Positions 43,422 through 52,668 of a stretch of DNA of 64,000 bases are shown here, in pieces; the first letter of the stretch is position 1, and every line of letters starts with the position of its first letter. Both the position numbers and the translations under genes were made by a program. The stretch comes from JBLIRR01 sp049472395 (GTDB taxonomy: Bacteria; SZUA-182; DTGQ01; JBLIRR01): the NCBI GenBank assembly GCA_049472395.1, contig JBLIRR010000007.1, positions 27,393-91,392 on the forward strand, read 5' to 3'. Below the pieces are notes generated by a model that saw nothing but the letters and a program-made list of their open reading frames with translations, was not told where the DNA came from and did not search any database.

Positions 43422-44845
43422 TATCGTATCTCACTTTCATCTTTTAACTTCTTGGCCTTCTCTACGACCTCATCAATATCTCCAACCATATAAAATGCTT
43501 GATCAGGTAAATCATCATATTTACCCGAGAGAAGTTCCTGGAAACTTCGAATAGTATCTTCTAATTTAACATATCTGCCTGGTTTACCACTAAATGATTG
43601 GGCCACAAAAAATGGTTGAGAAAAAAATTTTTCTATCTTTCGTGCGCGATGCACTATCGCCTTATCCTCTTCTGCCAATTCATCCATTCCTAGAATCGCA
43701 ATAATATCTTGCAGGTCTTTATATCGTTGAAGCGTCTTTTGTACTTCCCTCGCAATATTATAATGCTCTTGTCCCACAATATCCGGATCCAACGCACGAG
43801 AAAAGGATTCAAGAGGATCTACGGCAGGATAAATGCCTCTTTCCGCGATCTTCCTTGATAATACCGTATTCGCATCCAAATGCGAAAAAGTGGTAGCTGG
43901 AGCAGGATCGGTAATATCATCGGCTGGAAGATATACTGCCTGTATACTTGTTATAGAACCATTATGAGTAGTGGTAATTCTCTCCTGAAGCTCTCCCATT
44001 TCAGTAGCCAAGGTTGGTTGATATCCTGCGGCAGAGGGCATATGACTAAGCAGGGCTGATACCTCGGAGCCTGCCTGGGAGAACCGGTAAATATTATCTA
44101 TAAAAAGCAGTATATCAACATGATGATGGTCCCTGAAATACTCTGCTATTGTCACTCCGGATAGTCCTACGCGCAATCTTGCCCCTGGGGGCTCATTCAT
44201 CTGGCCATACACAAGCACTGTCTTATCCAAAACCCCGGCTTCTTTCATCTCGATCCATAAATCAGTGCCTTCACGGGTTCTTTCTCCAACCCCGGCAAAT
44301 ACAGAATATCCTCCATGCACCTTAGCGATATTATTAATCAACTCCATAATCAACACTGTTTTGCCCACGCCAGCGCCTCCAAAAAGGCCTGTTTTACCGC
44401 CTTTTATATATGGCTCAAGCAGATCCACCACTTTTATGCCTGTCTCAAAGATTTCAACCTTCGGTTCAACATCAACAAATTTTGGCGGTTCATGATGAAT
44501 CGGCCTATATTCTTTTGCATTAACCGGGCCTTTTTGATCCATCACCTCACCCAGTAGATTAAAAACACGTCCCAATGTCTCTTCTCCCACAGGGACAACA
44601 ATTGGTTGCTCCATATCAATCACTGGAATTCCTCGAGCAATCCCGTCTGTAGAGGAAAGAGCAACAGCCCTGACCCGTCCTCCTCCGATATGTTGCTGTA
44701 CTTCAGCCATTACAGTGTGTGAATCCTCTCCATTATCTGAAGGCACCTCTATCTTTAACGCATTAAATAAAGTAGGCAAATGACCCGAAGGAAATTCAGC
44801 GTCTACAATAGAGCCAATGACTTGTATTACTTTCCCTGAATTCAT
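43421..44845 (-). CDS. atpD: ATP synthase beta subunit
   Basis: A full-length 474-residue catalytic subunit. Walker A is GGAGVGKTVL near residue 157, the catalytic Glu is in GVGERTREG, the Pi-binding DNIYR segment is intact, and the C-terminal domain contains ILGMDELAEEDK (DELSEED loop). One point differs from most sequences: the normally conserved Gly-Arg before MPSA reads Ser-His (LLSHMPSAAGYQP). A GGAGAAA ribosome site precedes the ATG. It forms the alpha3beta3 head with atpA. Confidence 0.97.
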   Translation of the reverse strand: MNSGKVIQVIGSIVDAEFPSGHLPTLFNALKIEVPSDNGEDSHTVMAEVQQHIGGGRVRAVALSSTDGIARGIPVIDMEQPIVVPVGEETLGRVFNLLGEVMDQKGPVNAKEYRPIHHEPPKFVDVEPKVEIFETGIKVVDLLEPYIKGGKTGLFGGAGVGKTVLIMELINNIAKVHGGYSVFAGVGERTREGTDLWIEMKEAGVLDKTVLVYGQMNEPPGARLRVGLSGVTIAEYFRDHHHVDILLFIDNIYRFSQAGSEVSALLSHMPSAAGYQPTLATEMGELQERITTTHNGSITSIQAVYLPADDITDPAPATTFSHLDANTVLSRKIAERGIYPAVDPLESFSRALDPDIVGQEHYNIAREVQKTLQRYKDLQDIIAILGMDELAEEDKAIVHRARKIEKFFSQPFFVAQSFSGKPGRYVKLEDTIRSFQELLSGKYDDLPDQAFYMVGDIDEVVEKAKKLKDESEIR

Positions 44846-44861
44846 ATCAATTTCTCCTTTT

Positions 44862-45752
44862 TTAACGTCTTCCTAACGCCATTACTGTGCCCATAATCTC
44901 ATTTAGCTCGCTTGTGATTTTGCTTTTTCGCACGGTATTATATATCCCTCTTAACTCATCAATCATATCCTTGGCAGTTGTGCTTGCCTGCTGCATGGCA
45001 AAACGTCTGCTGATATGTTCACAAAGGATGCTCTCCAATAATCCCCTCAATATACGGTTACTTAAAAGCTCTGGGCCTGCTAATTCTGAAAGTTCTTGAA
45101 TAGTGGGACTGCACAAGCATACTTTTCTCGTATCAATATTCAAATTCTTTAAATATTTCTTGCACGGCAACAGTATTTCAGATACAGGGGCCCTATTGGA
45201 AGTGGAAAAATACTTTGTATACAAAAGATATGCCTCATCTACTTTTTCGTTCTTAAAGTCTTTTTGAATCTGCATGGTAATAGAAGTTACATCATTAATA
45301 GTCACTTTATCCGAATAATTAGATTCCATCTTTTCTACTGGGAAATCTTTTCTTTTAAAATATTGATACCCCTTTTTCCCCAATGCATAAATCATTACCG
45401 ATCTTTGTGCCTCTTTGTGCTTCTTGAATTCTTTCTCAGCCAACTGTGTGACAGCATTATTAAATCCACCGCACATCCCCTGATTTGCTGTAATAACTAT
45501 CAAAGAGACACTTCTCACCTTTTCTCTCCCCTTCAGCATGCAGATGCCGTGAAAATCTTTCTCTGTATTTACTGCAGTAATATAAAGATCGCTACAATAC
45601 TGGAAAAGAGCATTTCCATATCCTCTATAGTTGTCTAAACGCTTCATTGCCTGGATCATTCTTACACTGGAGATTTTCTCCATTGTTTTTGTAATCTTCT
45701 TAATATTTATTGAGGCTTCGATTCTTTTTCTAATATCTCTTAAATTGGCCAT
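44862..45752 (-). CDS. atpG: ATP synthase gamma subunit
   Basis: A 296-residue rotor-shaft subunit with the family's two ends: the N-terminal coiled-coil NLRDIRKRIEASINIKKITKTMEKISSVRM (split here: IRKRIEASINIKKITKTME, then MIQAMKRL) and the C-terminal SKITSELNEIMGT. GMCGGFNN around residue 90 and LLESILCEH near residue 245 are also typical. It turns inside the alpha3beta3 head. It sits in the canonical place between atpA and atpD, 24 bases after atpA. Confidence 0.95.
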   Translation of the reverse strand: MANLRDIRKRIEASINIKKITKTMEKISSVRMIQAMKRLDNYRGYGNALFQYCSDLYITAVNTEKDFHGICMLKGREKVRSVSLIVITANQGMCGGFNNAVTQLAEKEFKKHKEAQRSVMIYALGKKGYQYFKRKDFPVEKMESNYSDKVTINDVTSITMQIQKDFKNEKVDEAYLLYTKYFSTSNRAPVSEILLPCKKYLKNLNIDTRKVCLCSPTIQELSELAGPELLSNRILRGLLESILCEHISRRFAMQQASTTAKDMIDELRGIYNTVRKSKITSELNEIMGTVMALGRR

Positions 45753-45775
45753 TAATACCCCTTCATTGTGCTCTA

Positions 45776-47302
45776 TTACGTTTCATGAGGTGTATGTTCT
45801 TGCAGAAATTTTTCACTATATTCCCTGCCAATCTCATTTAATTCCCGCTCATTTTCGATATGGCCTGTGGAATGAATTGCCTCCAAAACATGGGGATATA
45901 CACCCCGAACATATTCGATGAATTGTACCTCAAATTGAGGAACTAAGTATGGTGGAATTCGATCTAAATGTCCATTGGTGGCTATATAAAGCATAGCTAC
46001 CTGCTCCTCTACGGGTATTGGTTGATATTGACGCTGTTTCAAAACCTCTACCAATCTCATCCCACGCTCAAGTTGTTGCTGGGTTGCCTTATCAAGGTCC
46101 GTTCCCATTTGGGCAAAGGCCTCCAATTCACGATATTGGGCCATATCTAAACGTAATGTACCGGCTACTTTCTTCATAGCAGGTATCTGTGCATTGCCCC
46201 CAACACGCGACACAGATATTCCAACATCTACAGCCGGCCTCACCCCAGCGGCAAAAAGGTTTGGGAGCAAATATATTTGCCCGTCGGTAATCGAAATAAC
46301 ATTTGTCGGAATATACGCCGACACTTCTCCTTCCTGTGTCTCTATAATTGGAAGGGCGGTCATTGATCCTCCACCCAATTCATCTGATAATTTTGCCGCT
46401 CTCTCAAGAAGCCTCGAATGCAGATAAAATACATCCCCGGGATATGCCTCCCTTCCGGGTGGGCGATTGAGAAGCAAAGAAAGTTGTCTGTATGCATCAG
46501 CCTGCTTGCTCAAATCATCATACACGACGAGCGTATCTTGACGCTCCTCATACATAAAATATTCGGCTATGGCAGCTCCTGCATAGGGTGCAATATACTG
46601 AAGGGGAAAACATGTACTTGCCCCTGCTGCAATAATAATAGTATAGTCCATGGCACCGGCATCTTGCAGCCTTCGGACAACCCCTGCAATAGAGGATGTT
46701 TTCTGTCCAATCGCGACATAAATGCATATTACCCCACTCTCTTTCTGATTGATAATCGTATCAATAGCAATGGCTGTCTTCCCAGTTTTTCGGTCCCCAA
46801 TAATTAATTCCCTTTGCCCCCTTCCAATGGGAACCATGGAATCAATCGCCTTGATGCCTGTTTGAAGCGGTTCTTTTACTGGCTTTCGAAATGCAATCCC
46901 GGGGGCTGCAAATTCTATTGGGCGTCTATGATGTGCTTTTATAGGCCCCATCTCATCAACCGGATCTCCCAAAGGAGTAATGACCCGGCCGATCAATTCC
47001 TTGCTTGCTGGTATCGAAAGCAGTCTTTTCAATCTCTTTACTCTTGAGCCTTCTCGAATATGTAAATAGTCGCCAAGAATCACGGCACCTACCGTATCCT
47101 CCTCCAGATTGAATACCATACCCTGCATACCATTCTCAAATTCAAGCATCTCCATTGACATTGCATTCATCAAACCGCTTATCTTTACAATACCATCACC
47201 CACCTCCAGGACTGTTCCCACTTCTTCAACCTTTAAAGAAGTTTGGTAATTTTGCAATTCTTTTTCGATAATTGTCGTCAATTCCGCAACATTAATGCTC
47301 AT
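45776..47302 (-). CDS. atpA: ATP synthase alpha subunit
   Basis: A full-length 508-residue alpha subunit with the nucleotide-binding GDRKTGKTAIAID near residue 170, IYVAIGQKTSSIAGVVRRL, and the arginine finger region in VGISVSRVGGNAQ. N-terminal beta-barrel and C-terminal helical bundle (FLQEHTPHET end) are present. The gene overlaps atpH by 11 bases, so alpha and delta are coupled. Confidence 0.97.
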   Translation of the reverse strand: MSINVAELTTIIEKELQNYQTSLKVEEVGTVLEVGDGIVKISGLMNAMSMEMLEFENGMQGMVFNLEEDTVGAVILGDYLHIREGSRVKRLKRLLSIPASKELIGRVITPLGDPVDEMGPIKAHHRRPIEFAAPGIAFRKPVKEPLQTGIKAIDSMVPIGRGQRELIIGDRKTGKTAIAIDTIINQKESGVICIYVAIGQKTSSIAGVVRRLQDAGAMDYTIIIAAGASTCFPLQYIAPYAGAAIAEYFMYEERQDTLVVYDDLSKQADAYRQLSLLLNRPPGREAYPGDVFYLHSRLLERAAKLSDELGGGSMTALPIIETQEGEVSAYIPTNVISITDGQIYLLPNLFAAGVRPAVDVGISVSRVGGNAQIPAMKKVAGTLRLDMAQYRELEAFAQMGTDLDKATQQQLERGMRLVEVLKQRQYQPIPVEEQVAMLYIATNGHLDRIPPYLVPQFEVQFIEYVRGVYPHVLEAIHSTGHIENERELNEIGREYSEKFLQEHTPHET

Positions 47303-47933
47303 CTTGCTTTATCTCCATAGAAAGAATATTCCTCTTTAAACATTCCAAATCATTTTTTAAAGAGGTATCAATTCTAATTTTGTTCGCATCAACAATGAAT
47401 CCTCCCAAAAGATCGGTATGAATCTCCTGGTTTAAAATCACTGAGCGTTTTTCTAATATCTGCTGAAGGACATCTTGCAAACGATTTTTTTGTGCTTTTG
47501 TAAAAGGAGCCGCGCATTGTATCGTAACCTTCTCTCTTCCCTCAAGCTCATCATACATTTGGATGAAGGCATCATATATCGGGCCTAAAAGATCAGTTTT
47601 TCCCCGTGAAACACTCATCTGAAGGAATGCCAAAAAAGGAGGAGAAAATTTTTCAGAAAAAAACTCATTTATTTTTTCCCGTTTCAAGCTCCTGTCAATG
47701 GCATAACATCCTAAAAAATCCCTAATGATAGGGAGCTTATCCCAAATATCTATAAAACTCTCAAAATCTTCTACAATCTCATTCATCACCTTATTAGCCT
47801 TGGCGACCTGAAATAGAGCGCGAGCCCAGGCAATGGCTATCCGGTAATCCCTCGTCCGGATAGTGCTTAAGGTACGTTCTCTTTTGTGTTGAGTCTGTGT
47901 CTTTTCTGAGCTCTTACTGCTTTCTGATGACAT
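47292..47933 (-). CDS. atpH: ATP synthase delta subunit (OSCP-like)
   Basis: A 213-residue delta subunit with the IAWARALFQVAKAN start helix near residue 32 and the C-terminal GGFIVDANKIRIDTSLKNDLECL motif. It carries an N-terminal hydrophilic tail of about 28 residues rich in Ser, Lys and Thr that is not part of the usual 180-residue subunit; an alternative internal start could remove it, but no ATG lies there. It links the b stalk to F1. It overlaps atpF by 20 bases. Confidence 0.93.
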   Translation of the reverse strand: MSSESSKSSEKTQTQHKRERTLSTIRTRDYRIAIAWARALFQVAKANKVMNEIVEDFESFIDIWDKLPIIRDFLGCYAIDRSLKREKINEFFSEKFSPPFLAFLQMSVSRGKTDLLGPIYDAFIQMYDELEGREKVTIQCAAPFTKAQKNRLQDVLQQILEKRSVILNQEIHTDLLGGFIVDANKIRIDTSLKNDLECLKRNILSMEIKQDEH

Positions 47934-48438
47934 TTTCTTTATACTCTTCCAAATATTGATCTACAAGTCGTGCTCCTTCGCTAATATCGATCTGTTTCTG
48001 CACAAATTTATTGGTTATGCGGAATGTAATTTCCACAAGCTCCTTTTTAAAATTATAGAGCTCCTTGCGCCGTATCTGCTCGATGTCCCGGTATGCCTTT
48101 TTTACCAATTGCTCTGCTTCCTTTTTCGTTTGATTAAGCGTATTATCTTTGATCTCAACGGTCCTGCTTTTCGCCTTACTAACGATTTCCATAGCTTCTT
48201 CTTTCGCTTTGAGCAAAATTCTCTTATTCTCCTCTAAAAGACCGTCGGCAACTTCCCTCTCCTCTTCAGCACGCTGCAGTTCATGAATAATTTTATCAGC
48301 GCGGGTATCAATGGCACCAAGGATAGTGTTCCAGACATACTTCCATAAGACAAAAACCACAAGACCAAAAGTAATCAATGTCCACACAAGCATACCTGGT
48401 TGTATTTCTAATAGGCCTTCTTTTAGAAAATCAAGCAT
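47914..48438 (-). CDS. atpF: ATP synthase b subunit
   Basis: A 174-residue peripheral stalk subunit with one membrane helix near residues 15-35 (MLVWTLITFGLVVFVLWKY) followed by a long charged coiled coil rich in Lys/Glu (RAEEEREVADGLLEENKR). Length and layout match b-type subunits. AAGGTGA precedes the ATG. Only one b-type gene is seen. Confidence 0.94.
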   Translation of the reverse strand: MLDFLKEGLLEIQPGMLVWTLITFGLVVFVLWKYVWNTILGAIDTRADKIIHELQRAEEEREVADGLLEENKRILLKAKEEAMEIVSKAKSRTVEIKDNTLNQTKKEAEQLVKKAYRDIEQIRRKELYNFKKELVEITFRITNKFVQKQIDISEGARLVDQYLEEYKENVIRKQ

Positions 48439-48451
48439 GGTTCACCTTACG

Positions 48452-48676
48452 CTATTTTGTGGCAACTATAATACAGATAACAAGAGCAAAAAGGGCTATG
48501 CCCTCCACAAGCGCAGCAGCTATCAGCATAGTGGCCCTTAGTGGATTTAACGTCTCAGGCTGTCTCGCGATACCCTCTTGAGATGCCCACCCAATTAAAC
48601 CAATTCCTATTCCGCCGCCGATAGCAGCGAGACCAGCTCCTATAGCAGCCCCTAATGCAGCAAAATTTCCTCCCAT
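48452..48676 (-). CDS. atpE: ATP synthase c subunit
   Basis: A 74-residue hairpin of two hydrophobic helices with the polar loop RQPE. The ion-carrying carboxylate is Glu58 in AALVEGIALFAL. Gly follows it rather than the Ser/Thr seen with sodium-type c subunits, and there is no Gln in the first helix at the sodium-motif place, so proton coupling is expected. The first helix is Gly-rich (GAAIGAGLAAIGGGIGIG). GGAGCTAAC precedes the ATG. Confidence 0.96.
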   Translation of the reverse strand: MGGNFAALGAAIGAGLAAIGGGIGIGLIGWASQEGIARQPETLNPLRATMLIAAALVEGIALFALVICIIVATK

Positions 48677-48708
48677 TGTTAGCTCCTTTCCCTTTAATAT
48701 ACTATTAA

Positions 48709-49482
48709 TTAATGTTCACTTGCGGCCATTCCTATAAAAATCGCCGACAAAAAAGTAAAGATATATGCCTGAATAAAAGCAATCAGGATTTCCAATATAT
48801 TCACAGCCACCGCAACCGGCACCGTGATAACACCTACAATAAGGCTTTGAAACATAATGGATAAATATAATAAAACAAAAATAATCATATGCCCCGCGAG
48901 CATATTAGCAAATAACCGTACCATAAGAGCAAACGGTTTGCTAAATAATCCGATAAATTCATTTGTTACAATAAGTGGAGCAAGAAATATCGGTGCTCCG
49001 TCAGGCAATAGATGTTTCCAATAGGCTACAACGCCCCTTTTATGCATGCCATATATTTGGGTGAAAAAAAAGGTCACCACTGCAAGGGCCATGGTCACAG
49101 AAAGATTTGACGTTACTGTGACAGACTTTGGGAAAAGACCTATAAGATTGCACCCCAGAATAAATAGAAATTGCGTACAGAAAAAATGTAAATATATCCG
49201 ATCATTACTCCCCAAAAAAGGGTGCACGATATCATTACGTATAAATTGGATGTATGATTCTACTAATACCATCAGTCGTGTTGGTCGTTGGAGTGTTTTT
49301 TCTTTAAACTCTTTCGCTGCGATACAAAGGACAATAATGAGCAGGCCCGAGATAAACCACATAAACAGTACATATTTTGTGATAGAAAGATCAAAGCCCC
49401 ATATTGAGAATGGAATAACAACTTCATTTGCAAAATGATGGCTGATTAATTCAAATATTTTATCTTGACCTGAATTTACCAT
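48709..49482 (-). CDS. atpB: ATP synthase a subunit
   Basis: From ATG 49482 this is a 257-residue a subunit: MVNSGQDKIFELISHH matches the usual start region, followed by six membrane segments. The conserved Arg lies in LMVRLFANMLAGHM and the final helices contain EILIAFIQAYIFTFLSAIFIG. The open frame extends 30 codons upstream to a GTG at 49572 with no good ribosome site; I prefer the inner start because it leaves a promoter-sized gap to the divergent LptF/LptG gene. First gene of the operon; no atpI is present. Confidence 0.93.
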   Translation of the reverse strand: MVNSGQDKIFELISHHFANEVVIPFSIWGFDLSITKYVLFMWFISGLLIIVLCIAAKEFKEKTLQRPTRLMVLVESYIQFIRNDIVHPFLGSNDRIYLHFFCTQFLFILGCNLIGLFPKSVTVTSNLSVTMALAVVTFFFTQIYGMHKRGVVAYWKHLLPDGAPIFLAPLIVTNEFIGLFSKPFALMVRLFANMLAGHMIIFVLLYLSIMFQSLIVGVITVPVAVAVNILEILIAFIQAYIFTFLSAIFIGMAASEH

Positions 49483-49589
49483 GATGCTTTTATTTTCTTC
49501 AATTAATTTTTCTGCTATAGTAATAAATATGCGTAATACTTTTATATCGGTTATGGATTTTCTTTTCTTCACAGCACTATATAAGAATA

Positions 49590-50681
49590 ATGACCATTAA
49601 AAGGATTATTTCGAGCTATATTATTAAAGAATTCTTTCGTTTTTTTCTTTTGTCAATTTCAGGGCTAAGCTCTATTTATCTGATAATAGAATTTATAGAG
49701 AGAATTGATAAGCTTATGAAGAATAACCTCCCCTTTCATTTTATGATAAAATTTTTAGCTTTCCGTCTTCCTGAAATCATTGTCCAGATGCTTCCTGTGG
49801 CTATATTAATGGCTATTTTGCTAAGCCTTGGATTAATGACAAAAAATGGGGAAATTCTCTCACTCATGGCCAGTGGGCTAAGTTTATATCAAATAGTGCT
49901 CCCCATTGTTTTGTGCTGTGTATTAATTTGCGCGGTTTCTATTTTAGCCCAGGAAAAATTTCTTCCTTTTCTCTCCAGCCAGTCACAATGGTATCTTTCT
50001 ATTATTAAGGGGCAAAGAAAGGCTCGCAAGGCCAAAGAGCAAAATATTTGGTTACTTGGGAAAGAGAGGAGACTCTATTATCTCAATCTTATTAATCCAC
50101 GAGAAAATAGTATTTATGGCGTCACGATGTTTCAGATGGATGATGAATTTATACCCAAAATGAGAATCGATGCTCAAAAGGCTGTGTATGAAAATGGCGT
50201 ATGGCATCTTTATGATGGAGTAGTGAAAGAGTTTACACAGGACAATATAGTGACATCCTCATCTTTTTCAGAATATACCGCATACTGGGAAGTGACGCTT
50301 AATGATCTTGCTGAAAGGCAAAAATCTCCCGAGCAGATGGGCTATTCGGAATTAAGAAATCATATCAAACGATTAAAAAGCTACGGATGTGATACAAAGG
50401 TCCATGAAACAGACTATCAGTTTAAATTTTCCTCTTCCTTAAGCATCCTTATCTTTGCTCTTCTGGGGATTCCCTTTGCAGTGAGACTGGAGCGCGCAGT
50501 AACCTTTATGGGGATCGGGCTAAGTTTTGGATTATCCTTTATTTACTGGCTTATTATGCATATATCTATTTCTTGTGCTCATACCGGAAAATTGCCGCCA
50601 TTATTAGGTGCATGGGCGGGTAATATAATCTTCGGGGCATTAGGAATTTATCTCATGGTAAAAATGAATTCACGCTGCTAA
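49590..50681 (+). CDS. LptF/LptG-family lipopolysaccharide export permease
   Basis: A 363-residue YjgP/YjgQ-type protein with an N-terminal helix after IIKEFFRFFLLSISGLSSIYLII, two further early helices, a periplasmic domain of about 150 residues, and three C-terminal helices (LSILIFALLGIPFAVRLERAVTFMGIGLSFGL region). LptF and LptG form the inner-membrane part of the Lpt machine that extracts LPS. Only one copy is here, so the partner must lie elsewhere. It is divergent from atpB. Confidence 0.88.
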   Translation: MTIKRIISSYIIKEFFRFFLLSISGLSSIYLIIEFIERIDKLMKNNLPFHFMIKFLAFRLPEIIVQMLPVAILMAILLSLGLMTKNGEILSLMASGLSLYQIVLPIVLCCVLICAVSILAQEKFLPFLSSQSQWYLSIIKGQRKARKAKEQNIWLLGKERRLYYLNLINPRENSIYGVTMFQMDDEFIPKMRIDAQKAVYENGVWHLYDGVVKEFTQDNIVTSSSFSEYTAYWEVTLNDLAERQKSPEQMGYSELRNHIKRLKSYGCDTKVHETDYQFKFSSSLSILIFALLGIPFAVRLERAVTFMGIGLSFGLSFIYWLIMHISISCAHTGKLPPLLGAWAGNIIFGALGIYLMVKMNSRC

Positions 50682-51056
50682 CACAAAAATTATAAAATGG
50701 CATATTGGTTTTATCAAAAAAGCGATAAATAAAATTTATACTCTGATCCTCTATTTTTATGACACAATTATTCTACGTTCTGTGAATAGAGTGCGCAACC
50801 ATTTTTAAAATCAATTCAATTCATCTCTTATTTATTGTAATTGACCAGCACATTCCTATTTATATACCACATTTTTATCATGGCATTAATATTGAATAGT
50901 AGTATGCCATGGTACAAGTTTCATAAAAATCTCTCCAATGCACTAATGAAAGGGAGGCGCAATATAAGATATGAAATAAAAAAATACTCATGGAATTTAT
51001 TTGTAAATTAATAATTCTTTTAACAACGTGAAGTCAGGTTAACAAGTAAGGATGAT
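50682..51056 (+). promoter_or_regulatory. Upstream region of the Gly/Tyr-rich protein gene with a sigma54-like box
   Basis: About 375 bases without a gene. At 50881-50896 TGGCATTAATATTGAA has GG and GA 10 bases apart, one base short of a -24/-12 promoter (GA instead of GC). It overlaps an inverted repeat CATGGCAT ... ATGCCATG. It lies about 160 bases before the start at 51057 and could drive that gene, but the -12 mismatch makes this uncertain. Confidence 0.3.
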
Positions 51057-51986
51057 ATGATGAAATTTACAGCTCAATCAACATTATTTATCATTTTAAG
51101 CTTTCTTTTGTTTTTCTCTGCTCTCGTTTCTCCTAGCAACGCACAATACTATGGCAGCTATGGTCTTTATGGATCATATGGTGGACTCTATGGTGGATAC
51201 TACGGAGGACTTTATGGAAGCAGCCTTTACGGTGGATATTATGGCGGCTACTATGGCAGCAGCCTCTACGGTGGTCTCTATGGGGGGCTTTATGGTAGTT
51301 CCCTTTATGGCGGTTATTACGGCAGTAGCCTTTATGGCAGTTCCTATGGGGGACTATACGGAAGTAGGCTCTATGGTGGATACTACGGAGGACTTTATGG
51401 AAGCAGCCTTTACGGTGGATATTATGGCGGCTACTATGGCAGTGGCCTCTATGGTGGTCTTTATGGCGGTTCCTATGGGGGACTATACGGAAGTAGGCTC
51501 TATGGTGGATACTATGGAGGACTTTATGGAAGCAGCCTTTACGGCGGATATTATGGCGGCTACTATGGCAGTGGCCTCTATGGTGGTCTTTATGGAAATC
51601 TTTACGGACTTAGTGGTTTAAGATACGGATTGGCCGAGCAAACAGGCCTCTGGCAAGGTATTTGGAGCATCGGGACTGCTTCCGGGTCTATGACCCTTAA
51701 TCTTGTTGAAGATCCGGCGATCCCTGGCGTCCTTACCGGATATGTCCAACTAATTGGGAATACTACTCTTCCCTCTTTGATTAGTTTGACGGGCGAAATT
51801 CTCAATGATCAGATAATCCTTACCGGGGACAATGGATTAAACGGGGGAGCTTTTGTGGTCATTGATGTCAGTGGAATCCTGATTTCTCCTACCGACATGG
51901 AAGGAGAGTATATTTTAACCTCTGGAACCGGCACAGTGATAGAAACCGGACAGTTCCAAGTGACGTTAACCACCCCTGTCATTTAG
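51057..51986 (+). CDS. Secreted Gly/Tyr-rich repeat protein
   Basis: A 309-residue protein with a signal peptide (hydrophobic core about residues 10-28, cleavage probably after SNA). Residues about 31-185 consist almost only of Gly, Tyr, Leu and Ser in short units such as YGG, LYGSS, YYGGLYGS and SLYGG, a silk- or glycine-rich structural type. At DNA level a unit of 129 bases (43 codons) is nearly exactly repeated. A C-terminal domain of about 105 residues follows (GLWQGIWSIG ... LVEDPAIPGVLTG), likely a beta-sheet domain. It may be a surface or matrix protein; Tyr-rich repeats suggest assembly or adhesion. I do not recognise a characterised family. Confidence 0.8.
   Translation: MMKFTAQSTLFIILSFLLFFSALVSPSNAQYYGSYGLYGSYGGLYGGYYGGLYGSSLYGGYYGGYYGSSLYGGLYGGLYGSSLYGGYYGSSLYGSSYGGLYGSRLYGGYYGGLYGSSLYGGYYGGYYGSGLYGGLYGGSYGGLYGSRLYGGYYGGLYGSSLYGGYYGGYYGSGLYGGLYGNLYGLSGLRYGLAEQTGLWQGIWSIGTASGSMTLNLVEDPAIPGVLTGYVQLIGNTTLPSLISLTGEILNDQIILTGDNGLNGGAFVVIDVSGILISPTDMEGEYILTSGTGTVIETGQFQVTLTTPVI
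51364..51595 (+). repeat. 129-bp tandem repeat inside the Gly/Tyr-rich gene (1.8 copies)
   Basis: The unit starting GTAGGCTCTATGGTGG at 51364 recurs at 51493 with only a few silent changes, and a shorter relative starts near 51186. The period of 129 bases keeps the reading frame. Near identity suggests recent duplication and a length that differs between strains. Confidence 0.85.
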
Positions 51987-52008
51987 ATCCATATACCATT
52001 ACTTACAT

Positions 52009-52045
52009 AAACTTCATTCCCCTCAAGTACGGGGGAATGAAGTTT
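52009..52045 (+). terminator. Hairpin terminator after the Gly/Tyr-rich gene
   Basis: A perfect 14-bp stem (AAACTTCATTCCCC at 52009-52022, GGGGAATGAAGTTT at 52032-52045) with a 9-base loop, 23 bases after the stop codon. The T-run is only three bases, so it may end transcription imperfectly or protect the 3' end of the message. Confidence 0.75.
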
Positions 52046-52146
52046 ATGCCAAAAATTACAATTGCTGACTTATCTATTGATAAATATACTCAAATAAGCC
52101 ATAATAGAGACGATCTGGTTTTATTCATAAAGGTAACTCAATAATA

Positions 52147-52668
52147 GTGCTCTCTATGAGGGAATTGAAATTTATAGTTTTTTTTATTTTTATATTTATT
52201 GCGTCCACATACCCTCCGAGCGCTGAAGCAGGAAATGGGCATGAGGAGTGCTCCCCCTGTCATAGTGTTCATAATGCCCAAGGGAGCCTTCTGTTTCCCC
52301 GGCAATTGAATACGCAAACCATAAATCCATATACTGGTGAATCATTGGGAAAACGTGATGCCTTATGTATGTCATGTCATGCGCCAAAACCGGAGGGAGA
52401 AGGAATACGTGCGTTGGATTTGACACGAAAACATTACTTCGGGGGAAATCCAAAAATAGTAAAACTTCCTCCTGAGGCTGTAAGAGGGCGTAATGAAAGG
52501 GGGCATGTGTTTACTTGTCTTTCTTGTCATGATCCTCATCCGGCAAATAAAAATTATTGTTATTTAAGAACCGATAAAGACCTTAAAATATCTGAGAAAG
52601 CAGGTGTGAAAAATTTTTGTCTTTGGTGTCATCCAAATCTAAAATTTTTCTTGAGCACAATATATTAA
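52147..52668 (+). CDS. Tetraheme c-type cytochrome (doubled-CXXCH type), exported
   Basis: A 173-residue protein starting with GTG (an ATG three codons on at 52156 is an alternative; AAAGG lies at a suitable distance from the GTG). A signal segment covers residues 8-27. Four heme motifs are CSPCH (35-39), CMSCH (74-78), CLSCH (124-128) and CLWCH (158-162), with extra His near each (for example HSVH, HDPH). This spacing resembles doubled-CXXCH decaheme-type modules that transfer electrons outside the inner membrane. The next gene, a sensor kinase, overlaps its end in the long reading frame. Confidence 0.88.
   Translation: MLSMRELKFIVFFIFIFIASTYPPSAEAGNGHEECSPCHSVHNAQGSLLFPRQLNTQTINPYTGESLGKRDALCMSCHAPKPEGEGIRALDLTRKHYFGGNPKIVKLPPEAVRGRNERGHVFTCLSCHDPHPANKNYCYLRTDKDLKISEKAGVKNFCLWCHPNLKFFLSTIY

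Noticed and set aside
51151..51621. 156-codon open frame in the second plus frame inside the Gly/Tyr-rich gene
   Set aside because: It is a by-product of the GGN/TAY repeat, shows the same period, and lies inside a better-supported gene.
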